Shown here: in pieces, positions 14,362-26,800 of the stretch
Layout of the letters: every line of letters begins with the position of its first letter
Position numbering within the stretch: the stretch's first letter is position 1
Origin: Patagioenas fasciata
Taxonomy: Eukaryota > Chordata > Aves > Columbiformes > Columbidae
Assembly (NCBI RefSeq): GCF_037038585.1
Contig: NC_092541.1
Coordinates: forward strand, 2,911,445 to 2,975,444
Reading direction: 5' to 3'
DNA length: 64,000 bases
Translations under genes and position numbers: made by a program
Notes under the pieces: model-generated
The model's database searches: none
What the model was told of the DNA's origin: nothing
What the model saw: only the letters and a program-made list of their open reading frames with translations

Positions 14362-17300
14362 AGCATCTCCCAGAATTGCCAGTCGAGATTACAAGGTGTC
14401 AAAGGGAGTGAAATGAATTTTGCCACTTGGCTGCTTGTAAACTTGGTGCCCTTGCTTTTGATATTACAGCGCCATCGCCTCTACCTTTAAATATCAGCCA
14501 CCCACAGAAACAACCTGGCTGTACATCAGCAGCAGGAGAGGTTTCCATGGTGACAGGATGCAGGTCACAACCTCTGTAAATGTAATCAGAGCACTGGGAC
14601 TGCTGTGTGGAGACAGCTTTAATTTCTCCGTTAGTGGGAGCTCTGTGGTCCAACATGTACATAAGCTGCTCACATTGACAGACAACCTGTTATCTCCAGG
14701 ATGGCACTGTCTGTTGCCGGTCCTCCTGCACACCTGCCATCTCACCTTAATTTTTAAGCAGCAACAGCAATTCCAGCTGGGATTTGCAAAAGCCCATTCC
14801 TGTCATTTCAGCTGCCTGCCACCTTCTCTCGCTTCTGTCCCCGTCCCACGCTGGCTGCCTGTGCAGGGGGAAGGTTGGAGGCGCAGTTTGGTCCCCTCTG
14901 CTCCACATCTATCAGGCGGCTCATTCCTCCTCCGTCTGATACACGGGTATCGCAGTGTAATGTGCCTGTGTCCACAGCGCCGACATGCCAAGAGCAATAC
15001 AGCAGAACAGCGTCCCTGCTGCTGTCTGAGTCAGGTAACTCTTCAGCAGGGCAGGAGCGTTCCTTATGAAATGTGCTGCTGAGGAGCTTTGTGGGACTTT
15101 CCTGAGTGTACTGAAGATTTACAAGGGCATGTGCTGAGTGTTCATAGGGGCTGGGTTGAGGTTATATTCCATGAGACACAGAATTTCTGGCTATTTATGA
15201 CATATACAAAAACTGGCTATTTACTGACTGTGCCACAGGTTAAGTATTTCCAACAATTCTCAGCTTTACTTATTTCCTTATCTTTCTTTTTCTGGCTATA
15301 TATCTGTCTTGCATTGCAAGCCTCAGTTTATCTGCTTCTAAGATGCATAAGAACTGAATAGTTCCCATCTTCAAAGATAAAAGCAGCTGCATGTGCCAAA
15401 CTGTTTTAGTGATGCACAGTGTTTAATAAGCTTTAATTACAGGCTGCTCCTCTCTTATTAAGTTAAGCCAAGAATATTTTAAGCCCGGCCTGTAATAGTA
15501 TTGGAGATCTCCATTTTCTGAGTCAACAGTTTGCACAGATGACTTTGGAAGTCAAATAGCAATTACTGCCTTCTCTCCTGTGTATTTGCGCATTTGCAGT
15601 GAAGAGCAGTTAAAAGCTTCTCTCTAGCAGGAGCCACATGCATTCAGGTCAGTCCCTGGATGCCCTCAGATCCACAGAACAGCACAACAGCAGCAGGTTT
15701 GACAGGTACTGGGGAAGGAGAGCTAAAGGACTTGTTCATTCAGAGTTCATCCAAAATTGCCATTCTGCTCTAGCTTTATAGCCTTTAATTTCAGATTAGC
15801 TTTCACATGTAGTCAAACCCGTATTTGACTGGGCAGCTAACGTAGCATGCACAGAGTCCTGGAAACCATGCCTTTGGATCTCTGGCTGAGAGAATGCTCT
15901 GAAAGCATGCAAGATTTTCAGCATGTGAGCAAGTGTCCTAAGCAGCAGTTCATGCTTCCCTTGCACCAGCAGCAGGTACCAGCCCATTCCTCATCCTTCA
16001 TGCTATGCCGGTCCTTCCAAAGGGCCATCACTGTGCTCAGGAGGGAATTTGCTGAGTACATTCATGCAAGTGCTCTTCAAGAGGAACTAATCGATTGCTA
16101 AAGACAAAGCTCAGGAGCAGAAATCTCTCTGCCTGTCATCTCTGTTATCTTTTTTGCTTCATCTGCCTCCTCATCGCGCATGGACAGGGAATGGAAATTC
16201 TGCCAGGATCCTGTGCGTCTCAGAGAACCCTGGCACCTGGAATATTATCCTGTCTCGTTGTGTGCAGCAGGTTCAGTATTTCAGAGCAGCAGTCCTGCAT
16301 GGCCAGTCTGTCATGCAGATTGCTCTGTGCACACCTCGGTGTCGGCGGTGAGAGACACACATGCCTGGGACAACTGTTAACCCAAGAGTGAGGTGAAACC
16401 AACAGGAGGAGTAGGGCTCTCCTGGGCTATTGGGATCTGGCTTGTAAAAGCCTTTTGAAAGTAAGGAGGGAGAAATAGAAGTGGATAGGGTTGGGCTAGG
16501 AGAGGTTTTTTCCACCTTTGATCCTCAGATTGTCCTGTTCAGCTGAGTGGAATATAAAGCAAGGGTGTCTCGGAGCTCACACTTCACCTCAGCGGTGCAA
16601 TCGACGGGAGAAGCAGTGAGCGAGACCGACAGACTGTCACTGGCAAAATGAACTGTCACCTCCCATTTTTCAGAGGCGCGGTGGGATGAATTGCGGCTTT
16701 GAACCATGTGGCCCGTTGCTGATTGAGTTCCGCTGTCTTAGAACCCCAGCGAACAAGGCAAGTTCATTTCAGGCTGACGTACCACTGCTTATCAATTTTG
16801 GAGCCAGTAAAATTAACCGCTTCAGAACTGATTTCCCCTTTTCTTTCCCTCCTACTGCCACCTTCCTGGTTTTGTACCTGGAAAGGACGGTGAATAAATC
16901 CCATGAAGCATCAAGTGAGACCTAGAGGAGGTTTAGCAGAGGTGCTGTTCTGAAACGGTGCTGGCTCCAAAAACAGCTGTTGTGGTCACCGATCTCTAGC
17001 AGACATTTGTCCAAATCATAAAATAAAAGCAGAACTTGCTGCTCTGTTCGGCACAATTCAGTGTGCTTGGCAGCATCTGCGGAGCCAGGGGGAACCCAAG
17101 TCCTGCAATGACAGCTGCGTTGGGAATCAGGATTGAGATGAGCTGGAATGGCTGTGGGAGAAGGCGGATAATGGAAAGGCAGCGGATGTTCAGGGTCAGA
17201 AGCAGATCCCTCACAGAGCTGCGTGAGACCAACAGTGCTAAAATACCAAAGATATTGTGAGCCAAGGCTGCTTTCCCAGAGCTGTGCAGAGAAAGGTGTG

Positions 17301-18212
17301 TGTGTCAACCCTGTTTGAGCCAAGCCATATCCTCAGCCTCTTGCCAGCTGGCGATGTTCATTCCAATCCTGCCGACACCAGTTCCCTTGCATTTTCTGTC
17401 TCTTCATTCCCTCGAGAATCAGTCTTAGTCACCTGGCCTTTCTTCTCACGCAGAATTTACATAAACCTGCCCTTCCGTTGCTTTCACATCATCCCTATTT
17501 TCTGATATAACTTCTCTCCTTTCAGATCTTTCTTTTTTCTCTCTCTATAATTATGAATCTGCTTCCAAGCCAACATTTTTGCCCTAAGTGTGCAGAGCTG
17601 CAACAGGAGATGGATGGACCACTGACAAAAGGGGCAGGAGAATTAGTTCCAATGGAAATAATTTAAGAAAAGCTTTATTCAAGATGTCCATGAGTGGGAA
17701 GCCCTGGGCCTATGTCTCACCTTCCTACAGACTGAACAATTGAGTGAAATATTAGCACTTTCCACATGTTAACACTACAGGATATCATCCATCTTCCTCA
17801 CCAGTGGGAAGTGTTAGTTAGCACGGGGCTTTATGAAGCTGATTTCTGTATTCCCACATGCCAATCACAGCTTAGAAACTGTCTGAGGTTGCACTTTAGG
17901 AAGAGGGACTGAATGTGGGGAGGCAGCCCTCAGGCCAGTGCTCACCTCCCAGGCTTGCTTTCAAACGCACAGCTGTGTGTTACCTCCACTTGCTGGAGAA
18001 ATAGAAGCTCAGGGTTCTCGAAATCTTCAGTGAATGAGCTGCAGTGCCAGAGCAGCTGAGAAAACTTACTCAGGAGCAGCACTTGAAGTGCTGAAAAGCT
18101 TTAGAGCTACAGACCAGCTATCCTCACCCTCACGCAACCTTTGCTTGAGATAAGAGCTCGCTCCTCTGGGTTTGCAGTATCTTTTCTGATTCCTGCAGTG
18201 AAAGCAACCTGA

Positions 18213-18227
18213 ACACACACACACACA
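18213..18227. repeat. (CA)n microsatellite
   Basis: A short uninterrupted CA dinucleotide run of about 7 units in intergenic sequence. Confidence 0.8.
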
Positions 18228-19569
18228 GGTGCACACAGAGCAAAACATACCTGAGAGTTTCAGAAGGGCAGAACCACATGGGGACTCTCTATTTAGAGGA
18301 ACAGCCACATCCCTGTTTCTTGTATTGCAATACTAGCAAAATCACAGTCAGTAAACTGAGTCAGAGCACAAACCAGTCTCCTGAGCAGCAGCTCTACCAT
18401 GTTACAGCCGGCTGAATATTTAAAGTATGCAGATTCCTTCCATCCATCTTTCCCCAAGTAACCAAGTGCTCAGGTTTCTGCTGAAGCTCCCTGCTCATGA
18501 GGGACAGTTTGACTAATACAGCAATGGATAAAAGGTTTTACCATGGTTTAAGTATTTATCCCTAATGCTACCAGCAAGTGCTTTTTTAAAGGCCAGCCCT
18601 GGGAGGCGAGATGGTTTAGTATTAATCTTCTCTCCTCTGTCCAAGAAGAGCCTGCAGGATCAATGCTTGTAACACTCCTTCTCAGAAATTAATGCCACCG
18701 CGTAAGGGCTTGTCTGTACATGAATTATCCCGGCGAGGCTTCACATTTGCACCTTACTTCACTGCAGAATAAGTTTCACACACAGACAAAGGCTCCCTTC
18801 ATAAGATCATCGTGTCATTAGGGGAACAATTACCTAAACTTTAAAAGTTCATGGATATTTTCTGACCACATACCAACACCCACAGGAGCCTATGGAGGGA
18901 TCACACTGACTTTAATGGTCATTGGTCCAAGCTGTGGGAAAGTAAAACTGATAAGCAATGGTAGAAGAAAGTGAAAAAGTCATTTCTCACATTAAAATTA
19001 GAGCTCGATTCTTGTTGGGAACTTTAGCCTGTAGGTAGTGCCAGGTCTAAGTGTTCCCACACGCAGAGATATGTGCATGTGTCTGTGTGTAATACAGCAA
19101 GGAAAGGAGAGATGAATGGGCAGTACAAGGCATTTTTAGCAATTCAGCTTCCTGTGAATTTACTATTTCAGTAGAACAGATAAACATGCAGCAAAGAGAA
19201 CAGAGAGACTGTCATCCTTCACTGAAGCATGAAGAAAATCTGTGTCTGAGGCTTCCTCAAAGCTCAGTGTGCAACAGAATGAACTTGACTGTTGTTTTAA
19301 TTAAGCTCCCATCAAGGCCTGATCCATATAGAGATTGTAGAGCACGTGACTAAGAGGATTGCCATTTTACAGATGGAAATTACCCTGAAACAATGATCAG
19401 TGTGGAGACAGTAGTGAAATAAAATCCTAAGCTGGCTCTGAACTTCTCCAAAATACGAGTCAGTTCATTTATAATTGAGTAAATAAAATGGCCCAGATTC
19501 AGTATCAGAATTTGGGAAGGATGTTATTAAACCTTGAATCAGGTCAAATGTGGCCATGTGAGCCGTGGC

Positions 19570-19702
19570 AACGGTCACGTGGCCTGCGGTGGGTGTGATG
19601 TCATCAATCTGTGTGGCAGATGTCACAGGCGGCGCATCGTCAGTCTCCGCGGGCTGTGTGATGCATGGTGACGCCACGGCGGAGAGGGGCGTGATTGATA
19701 CC
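19570..19702. promoter_or_regulatory. GC-rich island with HOX/TALE-type sites and an E-box (candidate enhancer)
   Basis: Within 130 bp there are four known-type motifs: GGTCACGTGGCC (19573-19584), AGATTGATGA read on the minus strand (19610-19601), TGTCAC (19621-19626, Meis/Prep type) and TGATTGATAC (19692-19701). AGATTGATGA differs by one base from the first Pbx/Hox repeat upstream of HOXB1 in this window. The E-box 12-mer is identical to the one in the HOXB2 promoter here. The island is richer in C, G and CpG than its surroundings. Enhancer activity is an inference; it lies about 27 kb 3' of HOXB1. Confidence 0.35.
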
Positions 19703-20767
19703 TGGTGCACGGAGCCATATGAAAAATCTAGTGTGCAAATAACAGTTTTATAAATGCTTTTCTCATTCTATATGCAGGCAGGCCCCTGGAAGGAATCTAG
19801 GAGATTGAATTAAGCTTTTAACCCTCTAGGCTCTCCTGTCGTTTATTGTTAGGGAATTAATAGGAACGCAGGAATGCAGATGGCCTGCCTGTCAATTCCA
19901 AGAGGTGATTTTTCTGATCTTCACAGACATTTCCAGCATCTTTCATTAAACACTCATGTACCAATTTGTCATCTTAACTGGGCAGGAAAGAAACTCCCAT
20001 TGAACTCCTCAGCTCAGGTGCTGTGAGTTAAATTGGGAAGCAGAAAGCCTTGCTCTGCTGCACCTGCCAGCCAGGCTTAGGGCAGATGAGCAGCCTTCCC
20101 TACCTGGTTAGGCGGGCAGAGGGATTCCCGCAGGATGCTCCAGACCTCTTCTCTCTGCAATCAGAATTAAAAGAGGTTGTTCAGCAGGAATGAGAGCAGC
20201 GTTACACAGATCCACTGCAGGAACGGGGGGGCTCTCTGGGTTTTGCCCCCCAGGTTACAGCCGGTTCTACAGCAGCAGCTCTTGCAAACTGGGGCTGCTG
20301 GCAGCATTTCCCAGCCTTGCCCTCTGGATTTCCCATCCAGAGGGAGTTATTTATTGAAGTTTTCAGATTTAATTTTACTTAATAAATGGGGAAAAAAAAT
20401 TATCTTCACCAAAACAAAGTATAAATTTGCAGTTGGAACCCTATGTTCTTTATTTTATTTTTTTGCTTGAAGAAAATGATTTGACAGCTTCTCAATCTGC
20501 CAGGGAACTTTTAAATAGTTTTAAGCCCAATCAGAACAGATTTAGTGCCCACTATTTTAGTCCTAGACCACCAAGATCAGAGTGATCTTTTCCGTTTGCT
20601 CTGACAGGCACAGATCAGGCTGACCGGGTGCTGTGTTGGATGAACAGGATCAAATTCAAACTCCAAGTAAAACCTGGGTGAAAACCTCCCAAAAGAAGAA
20701 GGGTGAAGGCTCCGAGGATGGCGGAAACTCTCACCTCTGCTGTAGAGCTCTCCTGAGCCACACAGGC
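19703..20767. other. Gene-free intergenic region, part 2
   Basis: No gene, repeat family or clear regulatory motif is recognised between the GC-rich island and the minisatellite. A T-rich and A-rich stretch lies near 20390-20470. Confidence 0.6.
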
Positions 20768-21385
20768 CAGGAGGGGATCCAGTCCGTGAGGGGATCCAGT
20801 CCGTGAGGGAATCCAGTCCATGAGGGAATCCAGTCCGTGAGGAGATCCAGGCCGTGAGGGGATCCAGGCCGTGAGGGGATCCAGGCTGTGAGGAGATCCA
20901 GGCTGTGAGGGTATCCAGGCTGTGAGGAGATCCAGTCCGTGAGGGTATCCAGCCTGTGAGGAGATCCAGTCCGTGAGGGAATTCAGGCTGTGAGGAGATC
21001 CAGTCCATGAGGGAATCCAGGTTGTGAGGGGATCCAGGCTGTGAGGAGATCCAGTCCGTGAGGGAATTCAGGCTGTGAGGAGATCCAGTCCATGAGGGAA
21101 TCCAGGCTGTGAGGGGATCCAGGCCGTGAGGAGATCCAGACTGTGAGGAGATCCAGGCTGTGAGGGGATCCAGACTGTGAGGGGATCTGGTCTGTGAGGA
21201 GATCCAGGCCGTGAGGAGATCCAGGCCATGAGGAGATCCAGGCTGTAAGGAGATCCAGACCGTGAGGAGATCCAGACCGTGAGGAGATCCAGACTGTGAG
21301 AAGATCTGGTCTGTGAGGAGATCCAGGTTGTGAGGAGATCCAGACTATGAGGGGATCCAGGCTGCAACATGATCCAGGCTGTAAG
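20768..21385. repeat. 17-bp minisatellite, family A
   Basis: About 36 tandem copies of a 17-bp unit of the form TGAGGRGATCCAGNCYG. Unit length is held almost perfectly, with base changes at a few fixed positions (GGG/GGA/GAG, AGTCC/AGGCC/AGGCT). Because 17 is not a multiple of 3, all frames cycle through the same 17-residue pattern, which produces long artefactual open frames on the minus strand. It joins family B directly. Confidence 0.92.
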
Positions 21386-21858
21386 GTGACGGGCTTTGAG
21401 GTGACTGGGGCTTTGGGGTGACACAAACTCTGAGGTGGCACAGCCTCTGAGGTGACACAAACTCTGAGGGGACACAAACTCTGAGGAGATGCAGCCTCTG
21501 AGGTGAGACAGACTATGAGGAGACACAAACTCTGAGGTGACACGGCCTCTGAGGAGATGCAGCCTCTGAGGTGACACAAACTCTGAGGTGACACAGCCTC
21601 TGAGGGGACACAAACTCTGAGGGGACACAAACTCTGAGGAGACACAAACTCTGAGGAGATGTAGCCTCTGAGGTGACACAGACTATGAGGAGACACAAAC
21701 TCTGAGGTGATAGTGCCTCTGAGGAGATGCAGCCTCTGAGGTGACACAAACTCTGAGGAGATGCAGACTCTGAGGTGATGAAGGCTCTGAGGAAACACCA
21801 GCCCTGAGGTGACGCCGACTGCGAGGTGACCCTGGCTGCCTCCATCCATGAGGTGACT
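21386..21858. repeat. 17-bp minisatellite, family B
   Basis: About 28 tandem copies of a related 17-bp unit, mostly TCTGAGGTGACACAAAC alternating with TCTGAGGAGATGCAGCC-type copies. It shares TGAGGNGA with family A and keeps the same period, so both arrays probably descend from one ancestral unit. The junction near 21360-21420 holds degenerate intermediate copies. Some sub-blocks alternate in pairs or triplets, suggesting higher-order duplication. Confidence 0.9.
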
Positions 21859-22110
21859 CGTGCTGGTGCTGGATCTGCAGAACAAGGCCTAGGCCACCAT
21901 CCTGTGGCGCCCGCCCCGGCCAGGCCCTGGGGCTCAGGAGGACGTGGCCGCAGCCTGAGGAGAGAGGAGCCACGGGCAGCTCGCCGGGAGCCTCCCCTTG
22001 CCGAGATTTCCCTCTGGGCCAAGCACAGAGGAGGCGATGAGGGACTTCACGGGTCAGGCAGCACAAGACGCAGGAACAGAGAGCAGCGCTGTTTGGTGAG
22101 TGCTATTGCC
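21859..22110. other. Small CpG-rich island next to the minisatellite
   Basis: This GC-rich block has several CpGs and GCC/GGC clusters and sits directly on the right flank of the minisatellite. A good donor-like string, TTTG followed by GTGAGTGC, occurs near 22095 on the plus strand. It could be a promoter and first exon of a non-coding RNA, but no coding frame with family likeness is present. Confidence 0.3.
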
Positions 22111-23040
22111 AGCTCTGCCTGCACTTTTGGGGGAATTTCATTTGTTTGCCTTCTTGTGGGACTGATCCAAAGGCAGCAAAAGTCATCCTGGTGGTTTCCA
22201 TGGGCTTGGGAGCTGCCTGTGGAAAAGCACAAGAGCTTTGCGTTCCCTAGATTCCCATTTATGGCTTTTTGCTCCCACCAGCTCATCCGCAGCCTGACGC
22301 GCTCCTGGCACCAAGAGCTGGTGGAGCAAAGTCTGCCCAGTGGAAATGATCAGCAGAGCTGAAAAAAGTGAAGCAGGTTGACTTCATTATGTGCTCATTA
22401 AGAAATCTGTAGCTGTAGTTTGTTCCTGTGTGTGTGAGCTCTGGCTGTCATAAACCCTGACAGATGGACAGACAGACTGAGTTATAGTCGTAGAGTATAG
22501 ACTGGGCAGGATCCGCCATTAACGCTTATTGGAAATTGTCATCACTTCAAGCTGAATGGGCTCCAGATGTTGAAACCCTTGTAGGGAAATCTTGAAGGTG
22601 AAGGTTAGAGGCTTGTGATTTTGCCTGTGTTGTATGAGCTGCAGCCGTTCCCTTTGATTTATTATTGTTTAAGTCAACGAGATTTGGTAGTAGGGGAAAA
22701 CTGAAGAGAGCACCACATGGGTGAGGGTGCCTGGTTCGGAGCTGCTGAAGGAATTGCTCCACTTTTATTACCTGGGCGTGAGAGAAACATTAAGCAAATG
22801 ACTGTTGAAAGTTTCACTGGAAAATTTGTGCCTCAGTATTGTCTGCTTTTACAACAGGCGGAGTTTATGTTGCTTTGTTTGTGCTTATGTACATTTTCAT
22901 TTATGTATTTCAATGGCAGTGGGAAGACACAGTTGTGGAAACACGGAAGTTAGAGCCATATCAGCCAATCTCTCCTTCAAAAGTGGGACCAGTTATGTCA
23001 GTCGGACATTTAGCTTTTCTTAGGTTTAAAAATGTCCGGT
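22111..23040. other. Gene-free intergenic region, part 3
   Basis: Nothing recognisable. The reading frames are short and unlike known proteins. Confidence 0.55.
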
Positions 23041-23800
23041 GATGAGGATCCCACGGCCCTCTCAGGCAGAACATGCTTGGGCTGCACCATCCTTACTGCA
23101 GAAAGTTTTCCCTAATGCCTAATCCAAACCTCCCTTGGTGCAGTTTAAGCTCATTACCCCTTGTCAAACTCTCAGTGAACATGGAGCATGGTTTATTACC
23201 TTCCTTTTTGTGGCAGCTTTTAACATGTTTGAAGACGGATAAATCTCCCCCCAGTCTCCTCTCTACATGCAGCCACTACTTCTGGTCTCTTCATGTAGAT
23301 CATGTTTTCTAGATCTGAAATTATTTTGTTGCTCTCCATCTAGACTCTTCTCTAGTGGTGTCCAAAACTGGGCCAGATGAGGCCCTTGTTAAGGGTTTTT
23401 GTGTATCTTAAATCTGACATCCCTTTTATGCAGGCCAGCTTCATTCTGTTCATGCCTCTTCAGTTTTGGCTCAATGATCATCCCAGATCTTTTCCTGCAA
23501 AACTGCTTTCTTGGCACTTATTTCCCAGCTCACATTTGTGTGGTTGATTATTCCTTCACAAGTTTGGAATTTAGCACTCATTTTTATTATCTTGCTCCTT
23601 TCAGATTATTACCCTTTCTGAACTCAAACCCTCCTCTCTGAAGAGCTTGCAGCTCTGTCCCGCTTCCCCATCTTGAAATCATCTGCACATACACTCTGTT
23701 CCATTGCCTGAATTATTAATAAAAATATTGAATAGTGTTGAATTCAGGAGCAGGGGTTCAGACAAAAACTGAGGACTGGTAGCATTTTGCAGGACCAAGT
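23041..23800 (-). mobile_element. Old CR1 LINE fragment
   Basis: The plus strand reads like the antisense of CR1. Segments such as AGAAAGTTTTCCCTAATG, then CATTACCCC-TTGTC (23152-23165), then a part ending TTGAAATCATCTGCA and TTAATAAAAATATTGAA, fall in the order expected for a CR1 3' half in minus orientation. The match is diverged and patchy, so it is an old insertion, 5' truncated as is usual for CR1. Both limits are approximate. Confidence 0.6.
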
Positions 23801-26800
23801 TTTCTGTTTTGATCACGTAAATATTTACAGATACCAGAAGTGTTCCATCGCTGAACATGTACTTTGATCTTGAAGGTCATGTCTCGGGCTCGTTGTGCAT
23901 GATGCACATTTGCCTTCCTCCAGTAAACCACTGGGAATAGCTTCTCCCTGTACTACAAACAGGCTCTTTTTTTTTCCTTTTTGCTTATCAGGGTTCGTGA
24001 ACTGTTCCCTGGGCTGGACCCACAATGGGGCCTGAGCCAGAGGAAGGGGCTGGAGCAGAGACCTTAAGAATGGCCCATACTCATCAATAAAGTGCTCGGT
24101 GACAGGGCTGAAGGATACACAAAGTGGCTTGTCTGTTGTGCTGTCACTCCAGCTGGGGCACAGTCCACAGTGGGGCCCTTGCTCGCTGGACTTTACTCTC
24201 CAAAGCACCAGAGGAATCTTTTCACCCACTTTTTGAATGTTTATACTCCTTTATTTCTCAGGAGTTATGTTTTGGGGAAACAGGACATTGTTAGTCACCG
24301 TTTGGGGTTTCTGAGGATGATTTGTGCCACTGGAACATGAGGGCATGGGCAGAGTCTGCTGTGCTGTGGTCTCAGAGCCGATACAGCCTTCAGATGAGGG
24401 ACTGAAGTTCTGCTGGAGCCAGCGAAGCGATGCTGATCCCCAGCAGCTCAAGAGCTGCCCAGCAGTCACACCCAGAGCTCTGCAGGACAGGCCGATGGGA
24501 GATGGCAGATTCCCTCCTGCGCTTCACATCCAAACACTCCCTCTCTTCTTCTAAGCGATTCTTTCATCCTGCCTGACTTCATGTGGTGTAAACAAGGAGT
24601 AATTTCACTGAAAACTCTGTAGTGAAGTCAGAGTTGAGGGACAGGGAAACAGACACATGATTTTGTTCATTATGAAGTTTGAAAACTGTTAGTGGCAAAG
24701 TCAGTTTACCTGGGAAATGTCATAAGCTTCAATGTTCAATTTGATACAACAGCTGAGACAGAAATGAAGCTTCAGTGTCTGCTTTGTGGGAGAGTTTATT
24801 CGGCAGTAACTTCAAAGCTGTACTTCAAGAAGGTCGTTTCTAAATCCCAGAACTTTTTTATCTTCATAAATTGGAAATCAAAAGTAACTCAAGTAAAATC
24901 GGGATAAAGGTGAGAAAACCAGGTCTGATTCCTGAAAAGTAGATTTTATATCATCCTGTATGAATACACATAGAGTTAAGTCCTAAATTTCTCATTTAGA
25001 CCTAATTTCAAGCAAAACTCCCACGTTAAATCACAGTGAATCCTGCAGTCAGCCAAGAGCGTACCTGACACCTTAAGGTTTGATTCTCTTATTTTACAAA
25101 TGCAGTTCTACAGACAGTAAAGACTTGCTCAATATTTCCCCAAGAGTGAAAGGAACCAGGCCATAATGTTTACAGGCTGTTTTTCATTAAGTGCACATGT
25201 ACATGTTAAAAGAAAAAAGAAGTATAGCCATTTGAATGTATCACAGTAGTACCTAAGAACCCCCGTTAGAAAGTGCCTCTGCTACAACGAGCACTGGGAA
25301 ATACAGGAGGAAAAGCTACCCCTGTCCAGTTTACAGTGTGGACAGATTCTGTCCTTGTTAAATTAAAAGCCTTTTGCCACTGACTACAAGAAGAGCAGGT
25401 TCAGCTTTAAGAAACTTTAATAAATGGAAGGAAAGAATCAATTAAAAAACGGGAACTGATATCTGTAATTATAGGACATTAAATCATGCAAAAAAATGTT
25501 GTCTCGGATATCACACTGGCAGGCCATGGATTTTTTACTCTGAGCTTTGCTAATTTCCATTGATTTATTCTTCCTTGGAAGCATTTATTTTCTGCAGCGA
25601 GGATGACTGCTCTAACTAAGGATTAGATGTTTATCCTTCAGTGCGGGCAGGGAGCCGGAGTGGATGGGAGAGATTTCTCAGCTGAAAAGGATATTCTGCT
25701 TTTTTTAGTGTTTCCTGTGTTTTGAGAATACTCAATTCCAGCAGAAAAGCAGAGAATGAGCAAGCGAGCTCCAAATAGAGCATCATCCTCTTAATCTGAA
25801 GACTTCTTAAGTTTAAAAGCCAAGTGTTTTCAGTACTTCTCTACATATGCTTGCTCATACCATTGTGTGGGTGGCAGTACGAGGTGGAATAATTGCTAAG
25901 ACTTGTATTTCCCTCACAAACTCTTCTCCAAGGCAGACAGAGGATGACAAAGTCCTTTTGGTGGCTCATCCCTTGGGGCTGGCGGCTGCTGCGGGGATCC
26001 CTGCAGTCTGTGGGCTGTTGGGGATCACAGGGAGCGACTTTTGGAGCCTGAAGTTGTGTCTGTTGGGGCCTCATCCTTCTGCCATAATGACTCATGGGCA
26101 AGGTCTTTGTCTGCCGGGATTAATACAGAGAGGTTAAAGGTCCTCAGAACTGGTGGTGGGTAAAACCTGTCTATAAAGAGTTCTTTTCCTGGCTGCTTCT
26201 TGCCAGTTAATAAGGCTTGTGCTATTTCGATGGAAGTTTGGGTTCAGGGGTTTTAACAATTTTTTAGTATATCCTATGAAACAGCCACTGCAGCTTGTTG
26301 TGGGGCTTAAGGCCAGCAGTGTTTTGGAACAGGAATGGTGTCACCCTGTAGCTTCTCAAAGGGAGGGATCCGGAGGAGCTGGGTTTCTTGTAACCCCTTC
26401 ACCTCTGAATTATTTGCTGACACATGCACACCACATCACGTCTGTAACTTTTCAGGGCTGAGGGGTTAAGTATCTTGTCACTCCAGCATAGACACCTCAC
26501 CCGCAAATCCCAGCCTTTCCCCCAGCCGTCCCCAGCAGGAACAGGGGATCCCTGCTGGCAAGGCAGAGTGAAAGCTGAGGGGTCTCAGCACCCCAGAATA
26601 GTCTCTGAACACCAGGCAGTGTGGGCTGGGGGGAAAGGGGAGCGGGAAGGGGGCTCCAAAGAGTCGGGCCCTGCTCCAGCTTCTGTTCCTGACCTGCTGG
26701 CAGACAGTGGGCGAGCAAGTCACTTTCTTTCTCTGTGCCTCAGTCTCTCCATTTGCTAAAAAGGAGTGATGCTGACCTTTATGAAAGGTTTTCTAGCCAA

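Larger units (their letters stand above)
5101..19560. other. Gene-free SKAP1-HOXB1 intergenic region, part 1
   Basis: No coding exon is supported. The open frames are short, lack domain likeness and are not joined by convincing splice sites. Composition is ordinary, with scattered AT-rich blocks such as 11200-11330. Small items are a CAGGG-type run near 5185-5215, a pyrimidine tract at 14303-14361 and a short CA run at 18213-18227. Conserved enhancers may be present but cannot be judged from one sequence. Confidence 0.6.

Noticed and set aside
20983-21885. A 300-codon minus-strand open frame with repeated SPHGLDLLTAWISS and SLCHLRGCISS motifs
   Set aside because: It is the translation of the 17-bp minisatellite; all frames stay open because the period is 17 and the unit lacks stops. 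No start context, splice sites or family likeness.
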